DNA of 64,000 nucleotides, taken from positions 62,001-126,000 of the IMG/VR virus record IMGVR_UViG_3300042691_012617. One strand, given 5' to 3'. The notes beneath the pieces are model-generated. The model worked only from the letters and a program-made list of their open reading frames with translations. It did no database searches and was not told the origin of the DNA. This document shows, in pieces, positions 7,751-14,244 of the stretch (positions are counted from its first letter, which is position 1; each line of letters starts with the position of its first letter). A program made the translations under genes and the position numbers. Source of the DNA: a virus.

Positions 7751-8199
7751 CGCAGTACTACCCAATCAAACTAGTGCGAATGATGACAGGTGAAATGATC
7801 GTCACGGGAATCTCCAATGGTGGAAAGGAATCGTACATCTTCGAAAAACCCATGGTTCTTGTTGCGGTGGCATTGCCCAATCAAAAGCCTAATGTGCCGC
7901 AAGAAGTCTCCGTCATGCTTCGTGATTGGATGGAGTTCAGCGACGATGAATACTACATCATCCCGAAGAAGGCTGTCATGTGCATCATGAAACCCAATAG
8001 AGACATCGTTGCCGATTACTCTCAGGCGAAGATCCAATCAGACATCATGAGCGACATGATTGAGAATGGAATGGTAAACGGCACCAAGACCGTGGAAGAC
8101 CTAGAGAAAGAGATTGAAGACAATGAGGATGATGATGCCGAATACGAAGAGGGGCACGACGAGTTCCCTGGTTGGGGCGGCGATCCTCGGCTCGGCTAG
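7747..8199 (+). CDS. Sm-like small protein, paralogue 1
   Basis: 150 residues. The N-terminal KLVRMMTGEMIVTGI, YIFEKPMVLVAV and the segment IPKKAVMCIMKPNRDIVADY form an all-beta pattern resembling the Sm/Hfq-like barrel. They align well with the protein at 12022-12342. Similar proteins are common and uncharacterised in T4-like marine phages. The C-terminus is a long acidic tail (EKEIEDNEDDDAEYEEG). It is translationally coupled to uvsW by ATGA. An RNA-binding or polymerase-binding role is only inferred. Confidence 0.6.
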   Translation: MTQYYPIKLVRMMTGEMIVTGISNGGKESYIFEKPMVLVAVALPNQKPNVPQEVSVMLRDWMEFSDDEYYIIPKKAVMCIMKPNRDIVADYSQAKIQSDIMSDMIENGMVNGTKTVEDLEKEIEDNEDDDAEYEEGHDEFPGWGGDPRLG

Positions 8200-8214
8200 G
8201 TACTAAAGGGTACT

Positions 8215-8263
8215 AGTAGTACTCTATGTACTCTCTAAAGAGGTTACTTAAGTAGTACTCTAT
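8215..8263. repeat. direct repeat pair in the gp55 upstream region
   Basis: The 13-base unit AGTAGTACTCTAT occurs at 8215-8227 and 8251-8263. It is embedded in a stretch dense in GTAC, ACTAGT and AGTACT palindromic words. The whole gap 8200-8416 holds this repeat cluster and the promoter before gp55; I see no gene in it. Confidence 0.6.
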
Positions 8264-8364
8264 AGGTACTAGTTCCCTCTTGAACCTCAAGAGTATCTAG
8301 TAGCGGCAAGAAGTAAATTGCCTTTGATTCAACCAAGTCTGTAAAGATTCTGCTGACAATCTTC

Positions 8365-8393
8365 TTTACTCCAACACAAGTCGGTGTTATAGT
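8365..8393 (+). promoter_or_regulatory. sigma70-like promoter of gp55
   Basis: TTTACT (8365-8370) and TATAGT (8388-8393) with a 17-base spacer, 23 bases upstream of the gp55 ATG, which has a GGAGAG ribosome site. Confidence 0.6.
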
Positions 8394-8416
8394 TCCCTCA
8401 ACAACACGGAGAGATA

Positions 8417-8995
8417 ATGGCTAAGAAAAGAGCAGGAAACCACTACATCGACAACGAACGGTTCCTAGAGGAACTGGTAACACACAAGAAGGCTGTAGCC
8501 AAGGCGAAGAAGGAAGGCATCAAGCCACCTGGTGTGACAAACTACATCGGTCAATGCTTTCTCGACATCGCTAACAACTTGGCGAAGAAGCCCAACTTCG
8601 CAAACTACACCTACAAGGACGAGATGGTATCGGACTCGGTGGAGAACTGCATCATGTATGCGACCAACTTCGATCCGAAGAAGTCCCGCAATCCATTTGC
8701 ATTCTTCACGCAGATCATCTACTACGCATTCCTCAGGCGCATTCAGAAGGAAAAGAAGCAACTCTACATCAAGATGAAGTGCTTTGAGGAGAACGATCCC
8801 ACGGGTCGTTTTCGAAACTGGATGGAGGAACAGCACAGCAAGTACGAGGACGGCAATCAAAGTCCATATGTGGAATTCATTTCGGATACCACCCTCACAT
8901 CGGAATCACTCAAGCCCAAGAAAAAGAAGAAGCGCAAGAAGAAGACTACCAACGATTCAAAGCATACCTTGGATGATGTGATGGAAGATCTATGA
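8417..8995 (+). CDS. 55: gp55 late sigma factor
   Basis: 192 residues (T4: 185). gp55 replaces the host sigma and recognises the late promoter core. The centre of the protein is diagnostic: NYIGQCFLDIANNLAKKPNF, YKDEMVSDSVENC, and NPFAFFTQIIYYAFLRRIQK, corresponding to sigma region 2. The C-terminus has a run of Lys (KPKKKKKRKKK) and ends with an acidic-hydrophobic tail (TLDDVMEDL), the place where T4 gp55 contacts the sliding clamp. It is expressed from its own promoter and coupled to gp47 by ATGA. Confidence 0.9.
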   Translation: MAKKRAGNHYIDNERFLEELVTHKKAVAKAKKEGIKPPGVTNYIGQCFLDIANNLAKKPNFANYTYKDEMVSDSVENCIMYATNFDPKKSRNPFAFFTQIIYYAFLRRIQKEKKQLYIKMKCFEENDPTGRFRNWMEEQHSKYEDGNQSPYVEFISDTTLTSESLKPKKKKKRKKKTTNDSKHTLDDVMEDL

Positions 8996-10035
8996 TTGCA
9001 ATTATCAACGACACGCACTTTGGTGCCCGTAACGACAGCCCGATCTTCCTTGAACACTTCATGGAGTTTTGGGAGAAGGTGTTCTTTCCCACACTAGAAG
9101 ATCGTGGCATCAAGAGGATCATTCACTTGGGCGACTTCCTAGATCGCCGCAAGTATGTGAACTTCTACACCCTACAACAGGTTCGGACACGGTTCTTGGA
9201 GCCGCTGAAGAACATGGGTGTTGAGATGGACATCACTCTCGGAAACCATGATGTCTTCTTCAAGAACACGAACCGACTCAACTCGGTCATCGAACTGTTC
9301 CGCAACTACCCCAACATTAGAATCCACGAACAGCCGACCGTGATTGACTTGGGAGAAACAAAGGTAGGATTGGTGCCTTGGATCACCAAGGACAATTCGG
9401 AGGAGTGCCTGAAGTTCATCGCGTCCGCGCCCGTGCGCGTACTCATGGGACACTTTGAGGTAAGCGGCTACGAGGTGCTTCGCGGTGTCGAACACCACGA
9501 TGGTATGGATCCCGCCCTCTTCAAGAGTTATGAGGCAGTCTACAGCGGTCACTTCCATTGCCGCCACAGCAGGGCAAACATCCACTACTTGGGCACTCAG
9601 TATCAGATGACATTCGCTGACCTGAACGAGCGGAAGGGATTCAGCATCTTCCACCCACGCACGGGCGAGATGGAGTTCGTTGAGAACCCGATTCAGATCT
9701 TTCATCAGATCGAATACGATGACACTAAGGAAGACTACAACATCCTGAACTGCAAGCAGTACAGGAATACATTCGTTCGGCTCTTGGTCAAGAACAAGAC
9801 TCGCCCGATCATGTTTGACAACCTGTTGGATCGCCTGAACGATGCCCCTGCACATTCCGTGAGTGTGACCGATCAGACCGAAAAGGAAATAAACAGCAAC
9901 ACGGATGTCGTGGACATGTCCAAGGATACCCTCACCCTGATCTGCGACGAGATCGATACCCTACAGGGGGTGCAGGATCCAGTACGCCTCAAGACCCTGA
10001 TTCGGGAGATTTACAGCGAGTCGCTGCAAGGCTAA
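8992..10035 (+). CDS. 47: gp47 recombination nuclease subunit (SbcD/Mre11-like)
   Basis: 347 residues (T4: 339). Mre11/SbcD-type metallophosphoesterase that pairs with gp46 to resect double-strand ends and feed UvsX/UvsY recombination. Motifs are DTHFG (7-11), GDFLDRRK (about 45), GNHDVFF (about 83) and GHFHCRH (about 186), giving the two-metal active site. It overlaps gp55 by four bases. Its partner gp46 is not downstream in the same operon as in T4 but lies 2.3 kb away on the opposite strand. Confidence 0.95.
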   Translation: MIAIINDTHFGARNDSPIFLEHFMEFWEKVFFPTLEDRGIKRIIHLGDFLDRRKYVNFYTLQQVRTRFLEPLKNMGVEMDITLGNHDVFFKNTNRLNSVIELFRNYPNIRIHEQPTVIDLGETKVGLVPWITKDNSEECLKFIASAPVRVLMGHFEVSGYEVLRGVEHHDGMDPALFKSYEAVYSGHFHCRHSRANIHYLGTQYQMTFADLNERKGFSIFHPRTGEMEFVENPIQIFHQIEYDDTKEDYNILNCKQYRNTFVRLLVKNKTRPIMFDNLLDRLNDAPAHSVSVTDQTEKEINSNTDVVDMSKDTLTLICDEIDTLQGVQDPVRLKTLIREIYSESLQG

Positions 10036-10038
10036 ATA
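10032..10038 (+). promoter_or_regulatory. late promoter CTAAATA
   Basis: Built on the gp47 stop codon (TAA 10033-10035), seven bases before the next ATG, again implying a leaderless late transcript. Confidence 0.55.
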
Positions 10039-10045
10039 TGATGAA

Positions 10046-10264
10046 ATGCCTAAGCACTACGACACGCTGATTCGGGATATCAAGGAGTGGAGTACCGTTC
10101 CTACAAGTGGTAGCGGAGATGCCACCACACGGATATCCCTTAGGACAGGCAAGGCTGACAAGGCAAAGAAGCCGTCTGTAATCCAACTGAAGAACAAGTC
10201 TCCTTCGCGGGTAGAGATCGGTAAACTAAAGAACGCAAACTGGAGTTCGGGGGGTATCACATGA
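10046..10264 (+). CDS. small basic hypothetical protein
   Basis: 72 residues, Lys/Ser-rich, starting MPKHYDTLIRDIKEW. No family recognised. It has a late promoter directly in front and overlaps the next gene by ATGA, so it is probably expressed with the trypsin-fold protein and may be virion-associated. Confidence 0.55.
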   Translation: MPKHYDTLIRDIKEWSTVPTSGSGDATTRISLRTGKADKAKKPSVIQLKNKSPSRVEIGKLKNANWSSGGIT

Positions 10265-11988
10265 TCTTCGGATATGACTGCAAGGCAACTGTCATTGCGG
10301 CGGGGAACATGTTTGGATACGACATCTTTACGGGTGAAGACTTCGTGAAGCCGTTCGTTGAGGGTGAGACTCTACAGTTACTCTACCCGCCAGACCACGG
10401 AAACAGCGGTTCCAACTTTGAGTTCGACTCTCATCTTGGATCGACCGTTCTTGGCATCTTCGCGCAAGAGCGAGGAAGATCAACTGTCTATCATCCCGAA
10501 ACTGCGGGGCTGATCATCAATCCCGACTCTGTGTATCCATATCAGAGCGAGATCGATATCACCACTCTTCCGACATTCAATTCGGGGCTGAGACCGATTT
10601 CGGATAGAGATGTTACAGCCGACAATGGAATTGATTCATTCCTTCTGAAAGGATCGGTGATTGTTGGTTCTGTCAGCGGTGCTAAGAGATTCTATGCAGG
10701 CCCGTTCAAAGGATTCACCAAGGAAATAGAGTGTGTCTGTGAGGGGGCAACCGCAGTAAACGAGTTGGACGGAATGGATTGCAAGGGCAATCTCAAGGGT
10801 TCTTACTACGAGGATGGGTTCTCTCCTGTTCTGTGCAACCTTTTCAACTACTCAGACCAACCACGAACAATCATCGATGTAGCAACACCGTTCAATCCCC
10901 TGTTCATGAGCAATACACCATACAGCGAGTTGGATTACACATGGATCAATACACGAAATCGCTTCAAGAGACCCGTTCCATACAGTATGGAAAGCGACAG
11001 CGGCAAGGGAGTCTCTGCTGTACTGATCAGCAGCAGACATGCAATTGTGTCGGCATCCACAGACATCGACAATTTGAACCTTCGCTTCTATTCGGCGGTT
11101 AGCGGATTCATAACTCCTACCGTTTCATCCTCTGTCAATACATTCAAGCAGATGTGGGATGTGATTGGCTTTGTCGATGAAAACAGCAGCGCAGAGGTCT
11201 TAGCAAAGTACAATGAGATGGCTGCTTACTTCGATGATATCAAGGTCATCACATTCACAGGGAATCTTCCGAGCGACATCCAACCCATTCAATTGATCGA
11301 CGCTTACGGAAGCAGCCCCGTCTTCTATGGATTGGCAATCGGTCAAGAAGCAAGAGGACATCATGGAACATTCTGCCCACCATTCACAGGAAGTTCATTC
11401 AATCCCTCTGTTCTCCCGACCTTGCTATTCAAGGGATCTGATGCATGTGTAAACATACCATCATCTGAATTGCATGAGATGGGAAATACTGTAAGAACCA
11501 CCGCCGTTGTGCGTGGTGACAATGGCTCTCCCGTTATTACCTATTATCGTGGGAAGCCCGTGTTCCTTGGATTGGTAACAGGAGCAGGGTACACCTATTA
11601 TTCAGACCCGAAAAAGTTGGTTGCGTTTGCATCGCTTCATGGAACGGGAATTGGGTCAAGCAAGCCAATCACATTCCCTTGGGGCACGACATGGACACCT
11701 ATTTCATTCCTCAATCAGTATCTTTCTCTTTCGGGTGTATCCGCAAAGAGCGTGGTGCTGACTAGAGAGACTGTGGATACAAATCAGACATACCCATATC
11801 CTTCAGTTGCCTTTGGAACTGTTGCGCCTACATCAAAATCAAGACGGGCGCAATTGAGAAACACCGATCCTAGCGTGGGCGTGAAGATCAGCGAAGGTGG
11901 ACTTGATAAGTTTGTAAACAAACCATATCTACAGCCCGAATCAAACGGTGAAATCGGAACCACCGTCACAATCGACTTCACGGCATAA
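10261..11988 (+). CDS. trypsin-fold protein with Ser-to-Asn active site
   Basis: 575 residues. A chymotrypsin-like arrangement is visible: H260 in VLISSRHAIVSAS, D326 in FDDIKVITF, and the oxyanion block VRGDNGSPVI, where the nucleophile of GDSG is N421. The His-Asp and Asp-nucleophile spacings (66 and 95 residues) suit the family (45 and 93 in chymotrypsin). The N-terminal 250 residues are unassigned and the end (about 490-575) is another small domain. It follows a late promoter and is coupled to the small gene before it, so a virion or adhesin role is plausible. If the fold is right, the protein is probably catalytically dead. A generic structural protein is the alternative. Confidence 0.5.
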   Translation: MIFGYDCKATVIAAGNMFGYDIFTGEDFVKPFVEGETLQLLYPPDHGNSGSNFEFDSHLGSTVLGIFAQERGRSTVYHPETAGLIINPDSVYPYQSEIDITTLPTFNSGLRPISDRDVTADNGIDSFLLKGSVIVGSVSGAKRFYAGPFKGFTKEIECVCEGATAVNELDGMDCKGNLKGSYYEDGFSPVLCNLFNYSDQPRTIIDVATPFNPLFMSNTPYSELDYTWINTRNRFKRPVPYSMESDSGKGVSAVLISSRHAIVSASTDIDNLNLRFYSAVSGFITPTVSSSVNTFKQMWDVIGFVDENSSAEVLAKYNEMAAYFDDIKVITFTGNLPSDIQPIQLIDAYGSSPVFYGLAIGQEARGHHGTFCPPFTGSSFNPSVLPTLLFKGSDACVNIPSSELHEMGNTVRTTAVVRGDNGSPVITYYRGKPVFLGLVTGAGYTYYSDPKKLVAFASLHGTGIGSSKPITFPWGTTWTPISFLNQYLSLSGVSAKSVVLTRETVDTNQTYPYPSVAFGTVAPTSKSRRAQLRNTDPSVGVKISEGGLDKFVNKPYLQPESNGEIGTTVTIDFTA

Positions 11989-12021
11989 CGCCTACATACT
12001 GAACCAAAGGAGAGATACATT

Positions 12022-12342
12022 ATGAGTACTGTGAAACTGTTTAGATTGAATTCGGGCGAAGAAGTGATCAGCAAGGTGTTGGACAATTCCCACACCCATG
12101 CGGGATCTTGGCTACTCAAGTCCCCTGCCATCATCCTCCCTGTCGGCAACGGCAAGTTGGGCATGGCACCTTGGCTCCCATACTGCGAAACCGACAGCAT
12201 GGAACTGCCCGAGAAGGCGGTAGCATTCGTCGCTACTCCAAAGACTCAGTTGGTAAACGACTACAACGAGAACTTCGGTTCAGGTCTCGTCGTTCCTGAC
12301 AAGAGTGTTGAAGCACCGCCTCTGCGTCTGATTACAGAGTGA
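12022..12342 (+). CDS. Sm-like small protein, paralogue 2
   Basis: 106 residues. KLFRLNSGEEVISKV, WLLKSPAIILPV, and LPEKAVAFVATPKTQLVNDYNE align with the protein at 7747-8199, so the two are paralogues. The beta-rich GE...I pattern resembles Sm/Hfq-like barrels. AGGAGAG lies ahead of the ATG. The TGA stop abuts the gp46 stop in the palindrome TGATCA. Relatives near gp46/gp47 are common in T4-like marine phages; their function is unknown. Confidence 0.65.
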   Translation: MSTVKLFRLNSGEEVISKVLDNSHTHAGSWLLKSPAIILPVGNGKLGMAPWLPYCETDSMELPEKAVAFVATPKTQLVNDYNENFGSGLVVPDKSVEAPPLRLITE

Positions 12343-14040
12343 TCAGAACGCTCTGCTGAAGTTCCCACGCTTGGCGAACTGAATGCAGCGGTCGAACTTG
12401 TCCTGCAATACTTCCTTAGGCTTATGGCTAATCACGAAGGTATTCGTACCCGCCTTCGTATTAGCCATAATGTCTAAGAAGGCTTCGATTGCAGAATCGT
12501 CCAAACTACCGTCCAAGATCTCGTCTAGGATCAACAGGTTTGTGGTGATGGAGTTCTTCATCGACGCGATAGCCCTCCATGCAAAGAGAAGGGCTAGATC
12601 GATCTTCTTTTTCTCACCCTCGCTGAACGATGCATATGTGAACACATCACGGTGGCGAGACTTGATGGTCTCGTTGAACTCTTCGTCCAAGTGGAAGTTT
12701 ACAAAGAAAGTCATCTGAGTCAGATACTTGTTGATTGTGTCGTTGATCACGGGAATGTAGTTCTTGATGATGCGGCTCTTGATTCCCGAATCCTTCAGCA
12801 GCGTTCCTGCTAGCGAAAGATAATGTTGCTCTTCGATGAGTTCACGCTTGTTATCAATCGCATCTTCTTCCGATGACAAAGCAGCGGATAGATCGTCCAA
12901 GACATTTCCGACCTTCACCGACTTCTTGGAAGTGATGGTCTTGATGTGCTTTTCCGTGGCTTCGATCTGATTCGTCTTCTTCATGATGATGGAATTCAGG
13001 TCGCTGATCTCAAGCATCACGACTTCGATTGCCTCAATCCGCTTCTCTGCGATCTCGCTCTCCTTGACGATGTCCTTGATCGCCTTCTCCATCTCCGCAG
13101 TCTTTCCCCTGCCCTTGTCAATAGCATCGCGCTTGAAGTCATCCGCGATCTTCTGAGAGCATGTAGGACAGGAATCGTTCTTCTCGTAGAAGGCGATCTC
13201 CTTGTTCAGGGTCTGCATCTTCTTTTGAATCTGTGACCGCAGTTCGGTGTACTTGTCGAAGTTTTTCTTCACCTTGCTGCCATCCACTATCGTTGCCGAA
13301 ATGGCTTCGATCCTCTCCAACGAAGACTTGACTGCGGCACGGGCTTCTTCGATGGTTGCGTTTGCTGCCGCCACCTGTTCAGTCTCCCAAGCCTCGTCCA
13401 TCTCGCTGCGCTTCTTCTCGTCCTCGCACATGCGCTTGAGTACGCTCACGCGCTCCCGCGCGACCGCGAGGGCAGATTCGGCATGCTGCAACTCCTCCTT
13501 GTTCGCGCTGACTCGCTCTTTGAGGTATGCATTCATGGACGAGAATACGCCGATGTCAAGAATGGTCTCCACGACAGCCCTGCGCTCCGCTGCGGTAAGG
13601 CGCATGAATGGGATGTAGTTTGCCGACCCAAGGATGACCACTTGGCAGAACGACTTGTAGTTCATGCCGAGGATGATTTCCTCAAGCATCTTTTGCCCGT
13701 CCCGAGTCTTGGAGTCTTGGTCAAGTTGCTTGCCATCCTTCCAAATCTCAAAGACTTTGGGAGCCTGACCGCGCACGATCTTGTACTCAGACTTGGTGTC
13801 TGAGAACTCAATCTCCACCACACAGTCCTTCTCGTTTACCGAGGAGACAAGTTGCGGAAGATTGATGCTCCGATAAGGCTTGTTGAAAAGGACAAAGGTA
13901 AGAGCATCTAGAAGAGTACTCTTACCCGCCCCGTTTTCACCCAAGATTAGGGTCGTGTCAGTTTTGTCAAACTGGATCTCCGTGAAGTTGTTTCCCGTGC
14001 TGAGAAAGTTCTTCCAACGGATCTTCTTGAACTTGATCAT
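12343..14040 (-). CDS. 46: gp46 recombination nuclease subunit (SbcC/Rad50-like)
   Basis: 565 residues (T4: 560). ATPase subunit of the gp46/gp47 end-processing complex. Walker A is GENGAGKST (34-42), the zinc hook CPTC is near residue 291 between two coiled coils, the ABC signature is FSEGEKKKID, and Walker B is NLLILDEILDG. It is on the strand opposite gp47 and has a perfect-consensus sigma70 promoter (14073-14101), so the two subunits must be coordinated from separate transcripts. Confidence 0.95.
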   Translation of the reverse strand: MIKFKKIRWKNFLSTGNNFTEIQFDKTDTTLILGENGAGKSTLLDALTFVLFNKPYRSINLPQLVSSVNEKDCVVEIEFSDTKSEYKIVRGQAPKVFEIWKDGKQLDQDSKTRDGQKMLEEIILGMNYKSFCQVVILGSANYIPFMRLTAAERRAVVETILDIGVFSSMNAYLKERVSANKEELQHAESALAVARERVSVLKRMCEDEKKRSEMDEAWETEQVAAANATIEEARAAVKSSLERIEAISATIVDGSKVKKNFDKYTELRSQIQKKMQTLNKEIAFYEKNDSCPTCSQKIADDFKRDAIDKGRGKTAEMEKAIKDIVKESEIAEKRIEAIEVVMLEISDLNSIIMKKTNQIEATEKHIKTITSKKSVKVGNVLDDLSAALSSEEDAIDNKRELIEEQHYLSLAGTLLKDSGIKSRIIKNYIPVINDTINKYLTQMTFFVNFHLDEEFNETIKSRHRDVFTYASFSEGEKKKIDLALLFAWRAIASMKNSITTNLLILDEILDGSLDDSAIEAFLDIMANTKAGTNTFVISHKPKEVLQDKFDRCIQFAKRGNFSRAF

Positions 14041-14072
14041 CGTGGTGTAGTCACTCCAAGTAGCATTCCGAA

Positions 14073-14101
14073 ATTATACACCACAAAAAGGGTGATGTCA
14101 A
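14073..14101 (-). promoter_or_regulatory. consensus sigma70 promoter of gp46
   Basis: Minus-strand TTGACA (14096-14101) and TATAAT (14073-14078) with exactly 17 bases between them. The -35 starts right after the stop codon of the small gene upstream. Confidence 0.8.
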
Positions 14102-14102
14102 G

Positions 14103-14216
14103 TCACTTGTTCCACGGCATCTTGGTAGATAGCCACTTCCAAAGCGGTGCGCCGATGAGGGCACCCGCTACGAACATGAGGACGCTCCACCATGCTGTTC
14201 CTAGAATGTGTTCCAT
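14103..14216 (-). CDS. 37-residue single-pass membrane protein
   Basis: Short gene starting MEHILGTAWWSVLMFVAG, followed by a hydrophobic stretch of about 20 residues and a basic end (PLWKWLSTKMPWNK). The ribosome site AAAGGAGAAC and a late promoter at 14238-14244 support expression. The layout, one membrane helix with a short positive C-terminus, could fit a holin-like or other inner-membrane protein, but no function can be assigned. Confidence 0.6.
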   Translation of the reverse strand: MEHILGTAWWSVLMFVAGALIGAPLWKWLSTKMPWNK

Positions 14217-14237
14217 TTGTGTTCTCCTTTCTACCTG

Positions 14238-14244
14238 TATTTAG
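14238..14244 (-). promoter_or_regulatory. late promoter CTAAATA
   Basis: Includes the TAA stop of the 745-residue virion protein (14241-14243); drives the small membrane protein 22 bases downstream. Confidence 0.65.
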
